64,000 nt of DNA. It comes from Cryptomeria japonica (taxonomy: Eukaryota; Streptophyta; Pinopsida; Cupressales; Cupressaceae). The stretch spans positions 562,324,010 to 562,388,009 of the forward strand of contig NC_081413.1 in assembly GCF_030272615.1 (NCBI RefSeq), written 5' to 3'. Below are positions 34,361 to 47,198 of the stretch, piece after piece; the first letter of the stretch is position 1; every line of letters begins with the position of its first letter. The notes under the pieces are model-generated. The model worked only from the letters and a program-made list of their open reading frames with translations, was not told the origin of the DNA and did no database searches. The translations under genes and the position numbers were made by a program.

Positions 34361-34998
34361 TGTATATGGTGAAAATGGATAGCAATAAACAACAATATTG
34401 AAAGACTAAAATGGATTCAACCACTAAACCCTAGCCTAACAATGAACAAAGATCCACCATAACATATGGAGATAACCTAAGACAATGCAAATAACTCAAA
34501 AATCACAAACATTATACCATCACATGTCCACTAGGGTTTTGATCTCCATTCTTCCTATCTCCATTGATCTTGTTTGATATGCTTGCTCTCAGATTTTTGT
34601 ATGCACAAGAGCTCAACAAAGAATGGAATGTGGTTGCAAGTAGAATTGTAGTGTAGCCAAGTCCTCCAAAATCAGTCATTAGGATATGTCATTAGGGTTT
34701 GTCAATGAAGAAAGTATCTCCTTAAATAGAAGACACAATAAGAAATGGAGGGTTAAGATTGAGAGGTGTAAAAAGAGAGGTCGGCTAGGATTAGAGGGTA
34801 GGTATAAGAAATACCAAAATAATGAAAGAGGTAGGTAGTGTAGGAAATAAGAGATGAATGACATGTGTCATGTGTAGAAAAAGATAATGAATTAATTAAA
34901 TAAATAAAGATTTATTTAATTAATAGAAGAATTAGGATTAGATAATTAAGTAAATAAAATATTTATTTAATTAGACATGACAATTTTGGGTGTCTACA
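34361..34998 (-). repeat. Gypsy-1 5' LTR (638 bp)
   Basis: In element sense it starts TGTAGACACC (at 34998) and ends CCATATACA (at 34361). It matches 18842-19628 with two substitutions and lacks the 149-bp segment between the 42-bp repeats. A TATA-like CTATTTAAGG lies on the minus strand near 34720. Confidence 0.95.
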
Positions 34999-35003
34999 CC
35001 TTG
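34999..35003. repeat. Gypsy-1 target-site duplication CCTTG (right)
   Basis: Pairs with 18837-18841. Confidence 0.93.
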
Positions 35004-36183
35004 CATACGATAGCACTAAAATATATATAAACTTTGTAATAGAGATTACTCAGAGAATAAACTCATAGTAACAAAAAAATTCTACTTCAATAGTTTTGCC
35101 CTACCCATATTGCTAGACTGTTAGTGAAGAGTCTAAGTACACAAACTACATTGATTATTGTAATGGAAACTATGTTTTATTATGATGTGAGTAACAATTT
35201 GCTAAGTTAGTCTTAGTCAATTAAAATGGTATATTCCATCATGAAATGGTTAATCTATTGCACATATGAATTTGCTAAGGGATAACTACTTTATAAGGTT
35301 GGAAGTGTGATGCTTGATCTACAAATGGAGGATTTAGTTGATATTACTTTCAACTAAGAGTCATTAGAAAATAAGTCCTTTCTTAAAACACATTTTGGAA
35401 CCCATTAATAGCTGAGATTTAAACATAGAACAACTAAAATAGCCTTCTAAACCGGAAATGGTAGTAGCAACCATCATTGTTATTTTCAAGTTGTCTACCA
35501 TATTAGCTTGTTAGAAACATAGGCTACTCTTGGTTAGTAACAACCTATCAATTAGGGATTAAATAGATTATGAAACCCCCATGTCAAACAACACCAAAAT
35601 TGGTAGTTTAACACTACAAACATGGTTGAGTTGGAACCTACTTATTATAATTTAGGAACCTCTCATCTAGATAGTGCTAAGCAAGGTGCAAGTGCTTGTT
35701 TTTACAACAATGAATGGAGTAAGGGCCCTATGAGATCATAGGTAGAGGTTGTAAAGTTCAATGCATAGGATACCCTTCTCCATTTGAGATGATCACCAAT
35801 GGAAATTCTATGACTCTTAAGGAAATAAACTTATCCATGCTCGAGATTGATAGCAGTCAAGGACCATATAATGACAAATGATTGTTAGTTGTATCACATA
35901 GATACTGCTAGGAAAAATTTTGCTAGGAGAATGTGGGTCTTAGGGCCAACAACATGCCAGCGACGGATGTACTTGGTTTCTTAGTCATCTCATGGACTGG
36001 AGGATGAAGAAATTCTAATGAAGTATAAGTAGGTAACATACCAAGCCTCACTATGTCATAGTGGTATGTAATTGATACCTTATATTATTAATGATAGGAA
36101 CACCCTATGTAGTTGGTCTTTAGGTGGTTACTCCTTTTCTTAGCAAGACAATTTGAACATCCACTCTTGCATCGTAGGCCACT
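34999..36183. repeat. Dispersed repeat R3, copy A, right part
   Basis: Continues from 18841 after Gypsy-1 and aligns with 59011-60191 to the phrase CGTAGGCCAC. Substitutions are frequent, so the two R3 copies are much older than the Gypsy-1 insertion. No coding capacity was recognised on either strand. Confidence 0.8.
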
Positions 36184-36692
36184 GTAATATGGAAAAGGGT
36201 GATGGGGAAATCAAGAGGAAAGATTTTCTCTCCTCAAGGAAAGGAGTGAAAGTTTCACAAAGGATTCCCTTCAACATCTCATGGCCATTACATAAATAAA
36301 AGAGGGGAGATAATTCACTAGATCCAATCTCAATAGAAAGAGATTGAAGGCTAAGTGAATTGATAATGAATTTGGAAAGTGAAAGTAATCCCTCTTTTAG
36401 AATGCGATCTATTGAATTATGTGATTTAAGACTGTGTAAAAGAGACAAAGAAATGATTATAAGTTGAGATAGAAATGCAGGATGAAGTTCTGCACCCAAA
36501 ATTAGTAGTAAAATGTCGAGACAAATCTCCCCTGTAAATTTGAGCGAAAGTTGTCAGGACCGTGTTGAAAATCTACACGGTCCTCCAAAAATCCGTGCAC
36601 CAAAAAGGGTTTTTTCATCCTTGAAAGTGAAGTTCAAATATGCAAATAGAGTTGTGCACCTACAACCTACACATAGAAAAAATAGGAAATGT
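36184..36692. other. Spacer, no gene supported
   Basis: A 119-codon minus-strand open frame (36499-36140) straddles the R3 end and resembles nothing I know. I do not call it a gene. Confidence 0.4.
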
Positions 36693-37411
36693 TGTTAGGA
36701 TTGGGGGTTTGCCTTCAGGTCAAACCCCGGTTTGGAATTAACCAAATGATGAAAAGTACTTGCAAGTAACTGAAAGTAAATGACTCAAGTAGAAGTCACC
36801 TTAAGAGAGGATGCAATTGAAATGTTGATAGAGTTGTTTGAAAGGATATTTAGAATTTAATGTCAAGAGAGATCTCCTCTTCAATGGTTGAATCCTTGAC
36901 TTGAATGCAACATCTAGCCTTGAAAGGAGACTTGAGATGCTCAATAGATGCTTGAATGGACACTTGAATGCTTGAATGCTTGAGTTCACTTAGGATCGCG
37001 ATTCCCACTTCATGTATGTATCTTATCTTATGCAAATAGGAGAGAATAATGAATCTTATATATTTGTCAATTAGGGATAAATGCCTAATTTTTTGTTATA
37101 GGCCGACATAGGGAAACTTTTCCTGCTTCAAAATTGCAAAACTCAATACAAGATAAATGCAATGGGGGCCCAAAATAGGGCAAGGAAAGGGGCGCCACAC
37201 CCCTATCCTAGGAGGGACAAGGGCACCATGCCCCTATCCTACCCCAATTTAGGATAGAGAGCAACAAAAGAGAGTGCAGGATGCGAGGAAATGCAAGTTT
37301 CAGGAGATGTGAGCATGTCTCAAGTCTCCAACCAAGATTAGGGATTCATTCGCCAATGTGAAGACCCAAATGCGGTCGAAAATTGTAAGGTTGCAATTTT
37401 ATGATGCTACA
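36693..37411 (-). repeat. Gypsy-2 3' LTR (719 bp)
   Basis: In element sense it starts TGTAGCATCATAAAATTGC (at 37411) and ends CCCAATCCTAACA (at 36693), with TG...CA ends and a polypurine tract directly upstream. The partner LTR is not in the window. Confidence 0.75.
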
Positions 37412-37430
37412 TTGAGCCCCCATTTTAGTG
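37412..37430 (-). promoter_or_regulatory. Gypsy-2 polypurine tract
   Basis: Minus strand CACTAAAATGGGGGCTCAA immediately before TGTAGC. Confidence 0.75.
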
Positions 37431-37923
37431 GGAGTATAAGTGTACACCAATACTACCGGTAAAGTACAAGGAAACAAGATTGAAAGACTTTCACCACGTT
37501 AAGGAGGCAAGATACACCAAGCCCCCAATGGACTAAGGATCTTACGACATCGATTGACAAAGTAAAAAGGAAGATCAAGAGAGACAACCATGACTACAAG
37601 TAGCAAGGTTCCCCTCACTATGAGTCATGAAAAGAAAGGATACCAAAATTTACAAAGAAAAAGACAAGTTCACTAAGTAACTTTGAGTATCAAGAAAGAA
37701 AATATGAGAGGAGTGTATGCCCCCATGTTAAAGCAATTGTGCACGCCTCGGGAGCTATTGCTTTAAGGTAGGATACACTCAAGAGAGAAAGAGAGAGACC
37801 GCGTTATCACAAGGATTTATCCCCCAATTGAGGAATAAACCCAAGGATAATGAACACAAAACACAAAGCATGAGGTACTTTCTCTTTCCTCGGGGTCAGT
37901 ATGTTGTATGATAACTCATGTAT

Positions 37924-38041
<118 letters not shown>

Positions 38042-38152
38042 CATAGAATAGTCGTCATTCCCCAAAGAAAGGAAGGTACCTTGAAAGAAAGGGAATATAA
38101 GTGTATTTTGAGTCAACATGAAAGAGACCAAAAGAGATCTCAATGCTTTGCA

Positions 38153-38240
38153 TCGTCCTCAAGTAGACATTACTAGGGAACATAGAAGAACAAGGATCAT
38201 CCTCAAGTAGACATTACTAGGGAACATAGAAGAACAGGGA
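38153..38240. repeat. 44-bp tandem duplication, two copies
   Basis: TCCTCAAGTAGACATTACTA starts at 38156 and again at 38200. The units are nearly identical. Confidence 0.9.
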
Positions 38241-38432
38241 TACACATATAAGAATGGTCACAAAAGAGAAAGAAAAGAGAGAGAGGTAGAGAATCTATGG
38301 TGCTAATGAAGCTAATCTAGCACGTCATCCACCTCCCAATCTTGTTGATCACTATTTTGGGAAGGCAGGAAACACGCCAGAGGAGCAACATCGAGCACAA
38401 TAGATGGAGCTATCACAAGATCCAAACAAGGA

Positions 38433-41298
38433 CTATCGCTCATGTGCTAAGTCACTTTGCTCAATTCTAGGAGCTAGGATTAAGGCTTTTGATAATTTTG
38501 TAGATAAATGTTTGTCCACATAAACATACTCATATTCACTATCAGAAGCATTAGGAATTGTATTGCCATCGTGAATAACATTTTCACCTATTTCTTCATC
38601 AAGATTTATAGAAAAAGGTTCTCGAACATGAATAGAATTAAAACCATCACTTTTTTTTTGCAACTTATGATTTGGAGATTTAGGTTCGACATCTTGCTTA
38701 GGAGAAAAGGGAATCATATCAATTGTTGGATTTTTGAGAGATTGAATATTTTGAGGAACACCTTCACGAGCTCAAGCATGACACTTTCGTCGACGTTGTC
38801 TCGCACAACGATTATGTCAAGTCTTAGCGGAAGACTGAGAAAGAGGAGGAATATTTATTAAAGGAGTAATATTCTCATCTCTAGTAGTTGGAGGTTTAGG
38901 TTGAGGTCTTTTAGGTTGAACAAGAAGAGAGGCATGTCTCTTCTCTCTATAAGAGAAAGGAGGAAGAACTGCACCATATAAATGAGAAATGTTCGATGTA
39001 GGAAGGAGACCAGGTCCATCATGAGGAGGAGATACAGGTCTAACCTTAGGAGGAATATTGTTATTCTTCTTAGGAGAAGGCATAGTCTCATCCATAGGAA
39101 TAGTTTGAGAAACTTCCTTAGGAGGGAGATTAGTTTTGTCCATTAGGGGAAGAACTTCATCTTCAAGAATGATGGGAATATCAAGTTTTGGAGTTCTAGG
39201 TTGGATCAAGGATAAGATCATGTCTTTCTTTCATTTTTTATAAGATTGAAAGAGAGCATCACTTCTTGGTGGAAGAGATTGAAATTGTTTAGGCCAAAAG
39301 AAATCAATAAGAACACCTAGGCTTCTTTCGATTGGTTGAAATAAGCTATGGTTAATAGTTATGATTTCTCCATTGTGGGGAAATTTTAAACACTTATGAA
39401 TTAGAGAAGTAATAGCCTTCATGGAAGATAGTCAAGGGTAGCCCAACTTCACATGGAATTGATCAAAGGAAGGAATGATAACAAAGGTTACATCCATAGA
39501 TTTAGTGTGAACCTCAATAGGAAGTGTGATAGAACCAATGGTAGGATAAGAAAATACATCAAATAACTTAACGACCACATTAGTGTTATCATAGATTAGT
39601 TTATGCAAACGTAAAGTGAAAAGATACTCCTCAATGATGACATTAACCATGCAAGAGGGATCGATAAACACACCACGAGGTATTTCTTGAATCTTGGCAA
39701 CTACATATAGAGGTCCATCAGGTGATCTAAAGGCCTCACTAGGGTCAAATGTGATACATGGATCCTTAGGTTTTCCTTGTTTCCCTACCATATTCACCAA
39801 ATTTTGAACCGTAGTAATCACATTAGAAGGAGGGAAAGAGGTATATTCAATCTCAATCATTTTACAGCTATGAGAAGGTAAAGGATCAATAAAAATCTTA
39901 AGATTTTGATTAGGAGGACCTACTGATTTGTTTCCCTTATCATTCACACCTACCACATATATTGTATTATTATTAATCAAGTCTTGAATCTTATTTTTTA
40001 ATGCAAAACATTTCTTAGTGTCATGACCAAGTTGATGATGAAATTGACAAAAAGAATTATTATCAAAGTAAGGTGAGGCTATCTTAGAAGGGCCAACTGG
40101 TTTTATTGGAGGAAGTGTGATAACATTTCTTTGTAACAACTGAGACATAATGCTATGTAAAGATTCATTCAAAGGAGTAAGTTGTCTTTCTCTTTTGAAA
40201 AATTTAGAAATAGGAGGCACACCTTTTATAGCATTCACATTGTTGTTGTTGATGTTGTCATTGAATTTGACGAATCCTTTGCTTGGTTGTAACTTCACAA
40301 ATGGTTGTTGAGCACTACCACCCTTATCACTCGGAGCCATAGGAGTGGATTGCTCCAGTTGACTCATAGTCAGTTGATAATTGTGAAGTGTTGCGCACAA
40401 CTACAGAAAGGAAGTAAACTAAAAAAGGAGAAGTTTTTCTCTAATATCTTTTTGCAAATTAGAAATGAAAATTCTTTGAATAAAATTATCAGGCACTAGA
40501 GAAGAAATTTGAGAACACAAATGCTTATATCTACCAATAAAATCAGTAACTTTTTCTTTAACACCTTGTTTACAATGCATTAAATTAGTCAAAGTGATTT
40601 TAGGACCTATGTTGTTTTGAAATTGTTGAATAAAAGAATTTGCTAATTGTTGAAAAGATGTAATAGAATAAGAAGGCAAAGAGAAATACCATTGTAAAGC
40701 CTTATCTCTCAATGTTCTAGTAAACAATTTGGCAAGCAATATTTGATCATAAGAAAAGTCAGTACACAAGGTTTGAAATGTTTTGACATGTGTTAAAGGA
40801 TCACTTTTCCATTATAGAATTCCAATTGAGGGACTTCGACATGCTTAGGAGGGACAACTCTAATAATATCAAGAGAAAGAAGGCTCGCAACATCAAATTT
40901 GGGCACACTAAACTTGGATTGACTCATAGAAGCAATTTGTTGTTGCAATGATGACACAATTTGAGCAAGATTATTAATGGTTGCTTCGGTTGAAGAATTT
41001 ATGTTAAACATGTTTGATTGAGAAGGTGGTGTGATGTTGTTAAAAGAAGGCATTGATTGAGAATAAGGTGGAGGGACACTATAGTAAGTAGGCATAGGAG
41101 ATGATTGAGTATGAAATGGGACACTAAAAGGAGGAATAGAATGATTGGATGAATTTCCCCCTTGCATCACATTTATTGGGTAAGAGATAAGAGGAATACC
41201 TTTTGAAGGCATAGGTAGGATGAAGGATTGATTGAAGAAGAGGGATTACCCCCACGACTAATGGTTGTAGGTATGAAATTTTGAGTTGATGTAGCCAT
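38433..41298 (-). pseudogene. Gypsy-2 gag and protease, broken
   Basis: A likely start ATG is at 41298. A frameshifted N-terminal section (41212-40793) is Pro/Ser/Asn-rich. From 40769 down to 38433 everything lies in one frame, interrupted by stops. Gag core with A-L-Q-W-Y and Y-K-H-L-C-S-Q-I at 40769-40419; zinc-finger-like C-Q-F-H...H...C near 40055-40010; protease-like I-D-P-S (changed from the usual D-G/S-G) near 39660; then Pro-rich and acidic sequence. The zinc-finger and protease surroundings resemble Gypsy-1, so the two may be distant relatives. One stop (near 39430) is TGA where Trp is expected. Confidence 0.7.
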
Positions 41299-41454
41299 GA
41301 TGTTTGAAGTGAAGGGAGGAATGTTATCCATTAGAGTGGTAAAAGGAATAGAATGATTGATTTGTGTAGAAGGTTGTGAATAATCTAAGTTCTCAACACA
41401 ACTCTTAATAATAACCTAAGTGTTGTTGTGGGATCAAAATAACCATCCCAAAGT

Positions 41455-42784
41455 ATGAATACTTTTAATAATAACCTTTTTTCCTCAGACTTGGGGTTTG
41501 GTAGTGTTGGTGGCTCTCGAATTACAAAGATTAATGGTTGTCTAGAGAGATGTAGTGAGAGGTCGAGGTTGATTATTCCTCTGAAAATGATAGCTGAATA
41601 TGTTGAATACTTTTCAAAACACTCGCTATATCACAAATTTTTGGGGATGAGGGTTTCTCTACAGTTTTTGGAAAACTAGGTGCAGAGGACTTGGGCACCA
41701 GAAGGGGAAATGGAGATTATGTTGTTGGCAAACAACTACTTCATTGTTACTTTCAACTACATGGAGGATCACAATAGGGTTTTTGAAGTAGGCCCATATT
41801 TTTACAACCAGGTGGGGTTGTTCATCAAACCTTGGCATGCGGTGTTTAACCCTTCTGAGGAGCTTCCGAATAGGGTTCCAGTGTGAGTTAGTTTACTACA
41901 TTTTCTGGTGGAATGTTGTTGGGAGGATGTGATCGAATTCTTGCCTCACTACTTGGAAAGCTAGTGGGATCTTCAACACAAACCCTGGGGAGAAAGGTAC
42001 TGACTTTTGCTCATATCTGTGTTGAAATTGACCTTAGTAAGATGTTATAGATATGTGTGTGAGCTCTTATTCTTGGGTTCAGCAGTTGGATTATGAGACT
42101 TTACCATTTTGGTGCCATCTGTGTCATGAGTATGGTCATCTTTAGCGCAAGTGCCCCAGATATAAACCAGTGGTCTGCCAACCTCAACAATCGACCCATA
42201 ACCTAGATGGGGTTGATAAAGGAAAGGTTGCTATGTCGAATGAGGTAATGGGTGTTGATGGTTTTGTCTCAGTTAAGACAAAGAATAGGAATAGAGGACA
42301 AAAGAGGTCCTTGCAGGAGAGACGGGAGGAGGATACCTTTAACAGATTCAAAGCCTTGGATGACCTTAGCCACTAGGAAGTGAATTTGGGGTTAATCTCT
42401 TTGGATCTAGGTGCTTCAAGGGTGGTTCGAGGTAGCTTGATCGAGGACTCTACACAAGCTTTGCAAGTGGTTGGGAGCTAGCAAATGGAGATGGATCAAC
42501 CAGTAGTAGTCTAGTTGGGAATCACTTTTGGTGCAAAAGTAAATTTGGCTGGGGGGGAGGGTTCTTCGATAGCTCAGAAATTGGAACATGTTGGGGTTAA
42601 GAGTAATAAGACCTCCATACACATGGGTCTTCATCAGAAAGATATTAAAAAAGGTGCTTCGGAGAAGAATTCGAAGGTTGGTAGAAAGAAGGATTTGGAT
42701 AAGATAAAATTGATGGGGGAGAATTTGGTTGAGTCGAGTTCAATAAAGACTCTAGATTCTCACTTTTCCAATCTTCCAAAATGA
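41455..42784 (+). pseudogene. LINE-C ORF1 (DUF4283-type), broken
   Basis: A DUF4283-like section at 41680-41886 (L-L-A-N-N-Y-F-I-V-T-F, then G-P-Y-F-Y-N-Q-V-G-L-F-I-K-P-W) is followed by a degraded C-x2-C-type zinc knuckle near 42113-42160 and a basic C-terminal part (42170-42784). Several stops and shifts are present. Its stop codon TGA (42782-42784) overlaps the ORF2 ATG (42781-42783) as ATGA. Confidence 0.7.
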
Positions 42785-45700
42785 TCATGCTATCATGGAA
42801 TGTAAGGGGCTTGAACAACGGCCCTAGACAAAAAGTTGTTCGGGAATTGATTAGGAGTCAATCTCCTCATGTCTTGTTCCTATAGGAAACTAAAATTTCT
42901 ATGGAAAGTATGATGGGTGTGGTGTCGAAGTTGTGGGGGTGAGGCGAGTGTTAGTGTGTTGGGGCAGTTGGCTCCTCTGGAGGGGTGGCCTGTCTTTGGA
43001 ACCCCTTAAGGATTCGTCCTATTTTGTGGGTTGCTTCCAGATCTTCTTTGTTCGGGGTGGCCTCTAGTCTTAAGACTAGGGAATATGTCTTGTTTACTAA
43101 CATTTATGCCCCCACTGATCTTCAGGGTAAGAAGAATTTATGGTCTCACATTTCTTTTATACGAAGGCTATTCCCTTTTCATCCCTGGATTATGGCGGGA
43201 GATTTTAATACCATTTTAGAGTTGTGTGAGAAGAAGGGTGGTGTTATGCGATTGGAACCTTCTTCTTTCCTTCTCCAAGACAATATATCTTCATTGCATC
43301 TTGTTGACATTAAGCCTAGTAATGGTTTGTTCACTTGCAAAAACTAGAGGGTAGGGGAGTATTGGATTGCGGAGAGGTTGGATTGCTTTTTGGTTTCTAG
43401 TTTTTGGGTTGGTGGGGAGTGGTCCACATGTTTGGAGATTCTTTACTAGAGAGGGTCGGACCACTGGCCCATAAAGTTGGTGTCTTCTTCAACTCGGGTC
43501 ACTCGCTCTCCTTCATTCAAATTCTAGCTTATGTGGTTGCGGGATCCTTCTTTGCAGGATCAAGTTGCAGGGTGGTGGAGGATAGGGAGGTCAGCCTTTG
43601 GCATGGTTATGTACACTTTTACCAAGCAGTTGTAATTTGTTAAGGTTCGGTTTAAATGGTGGAACCGCCAGTGTTTCAGGAATATTTTTCATGCTAAGAA
43701 AGTTGCTTAATTAGTATTGAATAACATTACCAAGGAAATAAGAGAGCATGGTTTGTTTGAAGCCTTGCTTAGGGAGGAAGACAGGGCTATCAAGGATTTT
43801 AGAGGAATGGGAGCTTAGGGAGGAAATCTATTGGAAATAGAGAGCTCGTATTGATTGGCTTCAAGCGGGGGACAAGAATACTGCGTTCTTCTTCAATTCA
43901 GTGAAAGCAAGAAGACATGGCAATTATATTCATGTTCTAGTCAATGATAGAGGTGAACAATGTTTATCCTTGCAAGAGATCTCTAGGGAGGCTTTACAGT
44001 ATTTTCAGTCCCTCTTTAGCGAGGATTCTCAGGGGGAATCATAAGAGGAGAATTAGGTTCTTTCTTGCATTCCTTCTATAGTTATTAGGGAGATGAACAA
44101 GCAGCTTATGGGTCCTATTTGGCTGAAAGAACTTGAGAGGATTGTTTTTCTCATGAGGAAAGGAAAATCCCCTGCTCCTGATGGGTTCCCAATTGAGTTC
44201 TTTCAAGATTTCTGGGATATTATCAAATTGGACTTATTGGAGGTGGTCCAAGAGTCTCAAAGGAATAAGTAGATGCTTCATGCTTTGAATGCGACTTTCA
44301 TTGCACTAATCCCCAAGTGTGAAGGGGCTAACTGGTTAGGCCAGTTCCATCCTATCTCTCTTTGTAATGTAATTTATAAGATCATTTCTAAGTTGATAGC
44401 AGAGAGATTGAAGAACTGGCTCAGGGATGTCATCTCTGGGAAGCAGAGTGGGTTTGTGGAAGGCCGCCAAATCCTAGATGGTGCGGTCATTGCTATTGAG
44501 GTCATTCATTCTATGGCGGCTTCCAAGGAAAAAGCTATATTTATTAAGTTGGATATGGCTAAGGATTATGATAGAGTCCATTGGTCCTTTCTAAAAAAGA
44601 TCCTTAGGGCCTTTGGCTTTGCTGCTGAATGGATTCAATGGGTAATGAGTTGTGTTACGTCTACCTCCTCCTCTGTGCTAATCAATGGGGATCATACATA
44701 GTTGTTTGGTGCTTCTAGGGGTCTTTGCCAGGGATACCCCCTCTCCCCATACTTATTCATTCTCTTGGCTAAGGGTCTGGGAAGGTTGATTAAGCATAAT
44801 GTGGGTCTGGGTATTATTCAAGGTTGGATTTAGGGAAATGATCTGCATCCTCAATCCCATTTGTAGTTTGTTGATGACACCTCTAATGGGACTAGCCTAG
44901 ATTAGAGAAGCCTTGAATCTGCGCAAAGTTTTGGATATTTATCTTGTCGCCTCAGGTCAGTTTATCAATGAGAATAAACCTTCCATTCTCTTCTTCAACA
45001 CACAAGGAAATATTCAGAGGAGGATTGCTCATATCCTGAGATTCTAGGTCGATTCTCTTCCCTTGACTTACCTAGGTATTCCTATCTCTACCAGTAACCC
45101 TCATAGGGATTCATGGGAGGGTATCTTGGACAAATTTTGCATGAAGGTTGAACATTGGAGACACAGATGGTTATCCTTTGTGGGGAGGGTTCAACTGATC
45201 TAGTTGGTGGTTTAGGGTCTTCCGATTTATCGGTATATGCTCCAAGTGGCTCCTGAAGGGTTTGGATTCTCTAGCAAGGCAATTCTTATGGGCAGGCAGC
45301 CTATCCTCCCATAAATGGTGTCTTGTAAATTGGGACTTGGTGTGTAGCCCGAAGCAGTCAATTGGGCTCAGTTTAAGGCAGTCTGTTTTATTTGGGAAGG
45401 CTTTGGCGGCTAAATTGTACTGGAGATGGTGTGTTGAATAGGATCAAGGCTGGGCTAAGATTTTGGCTTGCAAATACATGCAGAGGATACCGAAGGAGGA
45501 AATCCCAAGGTATCCGCTAGAGGGAAAGGTTCTTTGATTTGGAGTACTCTGTAGGTCTTTTTTGGATATGTAAGAGGGGGGAAGAGGTACTTTTCTGCTT
45601 TGATTCTTTGGATGGGTATTCCCCCATCGTTGATCAGTTTCCCAATCTTGGGAACCTTTTTCAGAGGTTCCTAGAGGCAGGATGGTCTAGGGTGAGCGAC

Positions 45701-47040
45701 TTTAAGGCTTTTTATAGGTGTGGGCGTTTGGAGTTGGAGCGATGGAAGGCTCCTAATGAATGGCCAATTGTTGGTATGGATGAAGAGTGTGCTGAGTTGT
45801 ATGGCATTTTGGCTAGTAGATACTGTAGCTCCCTTAAGGGTAGGGATAGACTTGCTAGTTCCCCGAATCCTAAGGGCGTTTTCACTGTTGCTAGTGGTTA
45901 CCAGGAGTTTTTGTCCCAAAGATTGGAGGGGAGGGAGGTGCCTTGGTGGAAACAGGTGTGGAATAATTTTTCTTGGCCAAAGTGTAACTATTTCACATGG
46001 ACTTTGGCTTTGAATAGATGTCTTACTTGAGACAACATTCATAAGAGGGGATTCCTTAGGCCTTCCATCTGTGTTTTGTGTGGTAATGGGGAGGAGGATT
46101 CCTCACACTTTTTCTTCAGATGCTCTTTCTCGCTACTAATTTGGCATTACTGGTGTGGGGGGTGTGGAAGCATCATGCAGATTCTTTGGTGGAGTTTTGG
46201 AGTAGGTTGGGCAGACCTCCTATCTTGTCCTCTTTTCTCCAAACTGTCTAGCATATCGGGCCCATTTTCATTCTATGGCAGATCTGGCTAGAGAGGAATA
46301 AGAGGATCTTTAGGGAGGCTAGATTGTTAGTTGAGAAAGTGTGGAATAGAATCATTGGTATGATTCGGGAGACAGTGGAAGCTAAATGTGTGGTGAATTT
46401 TCCTTTGGATTGAAGAGAGGCTGATATTGTGAGTAGGTTGGGTTTGCAGGAGATGACACCAACCTCGGCATGTGTCATGATAAGTAGACGTGCGATGAAA
46501 AAGGTTCAAAGGATGGGAAGGTGGATTCCCCCTCAGGATGACTCCATCAAGATTAACACCGATGGCTCCTCTAAGGGTAATTTGAGCCCTGCTGGGATTG
46601 GCAGTGTTGGTAGGGATAGTAGGGGTAAGGTGGTTTTCTTCTTCTCAGTGCATAAAGGGCGTCAGTCTAATAACTTTATGGAGAGATTAGCAATTTTATA
46701 TTCCCTAGAGCGGGCCTTGTAGTTGGGGTGGTAGAAGGTTATCTGCGAATCGAATTAGCAAATTATTGTTAACTTGTTGATTGAGGAGAAGGTGAGTGGG
46801 GTGCATTGGCAGTTAGCAGGGATTGTTCACCAGATTCTTGAAATTAGTTCTATGATGGAAAAGGTGTCTTTCATCCACATTCCTCATGAATGGAATAGAG
46901 CAACTGATTGTTTGGCTAAGTGGGCCTCAAACCGTGATGATGATTGGAAAGTTGAAGGTTGGGAGCAACTCTCCTTGGATTATTGTCAGGACCTGCATAA
47001 GATATTTGCTGATGATATGGATAGTTACGAAGCCGACTGA
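42781..47040 (+). pseudogene. LINE-C ORF2 (endonuclease / reverse transcriptase / RNase H), broken
   Basis: The endonuclease opens with L-S-W-N-V-R-G-L-N-N and includes A-G-D-F-N-T near 43195-43212 and N-I-Y-A-P-T. Reverse transcriptase: P-A-P-D-G-F-P-I-E-F-F near 44170-44200, P-I-S-L-C-N-V-I-Y-K near 44353, a K-L-D-M-A-K-D-Y-D-R-V block near 44550-44580, and F-V-D-D near 44869-44880. A zf-RVT section is at 45950-46150. RNase H at 46525-46980 keeps N-T-D-G-S-S-K-G-N and a D-C-L-A-K-W end. At least two frameshifts (sections 44273-46030 are out of frame with both ends) and many stops are present. Confidence 0.82.
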
Positions 47041-47166
47041 TTTTGGGTTGGGCTTGTGGTCCCCCCTGAGGCCTTGAGACTATGGTTCTCTCTTGGGTTG
47101 GGTTTGTGTTCCCCTCTTGGTGCTTGAGACTCTGATTCTCTATTGTAATTCTTGATTTTGTTCTTC

Positions 47167-47198
47167 AATAAAGTTTTTACCCCTTTATTCAAAAAAAA
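47167..47198 (+). terminator. LINE-C polyadenylation signal and A-tail
   Basis: AATAAA at 47167-47172 lies 18 nt before an A8 run, marking the element's 3' end. Confidence 0.75.

Larger units (their letters stand above)
18842..34998 (-). mobile_element. Gypsy-1: young Tat-type Ty3/Gypsy element with an antisense PMD gene
   Basis: A complete 16,157-bp LTR retrotransposon in minus orientation: 5' LTR 34998 to 34361, primer binding site, 2.3-kb leader, gag-pol (32007 to 24502), a 4.9-kb 3' region carrying an antisense gene, polypurine tract and 3' LTR (19628 to 18842). CCTTG target duplications flank it. The LTRs differ by only two substitutions plus one 149-bp deletion, so insertion is recent. 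Two RNase H domains, integrase without chromodomain, and an antisense extra ORF after pol all fit the Tat lineage as I know it. Gag-pol has two premature stops and the antisense gene three. Confidence 0.93.
41450..47198 (+). mobile_element. LINE-C, plant L1-type retrotransposon, broken but with intact 3' end
   Basis: The order is ORF1 (from about 41455), ORF2 (42781-47040) and a short 3' untranslated region with AATAAA (47167-47172), then a poly(A) of eight (47191-47198). The 5' end abuts Gypsy-2 gag sequence, so either LINE-C inserted there with 5' truncation or a rearrangement joined them. No clear target duplication was found. Confidence 0.88.

Noticed and set aside
36140-36499. 119-codon minus-strand gene
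   Set aside because: It straddles the end of repeat R3, has no family resemblance, and its frame is not conserved in R3 copy B.
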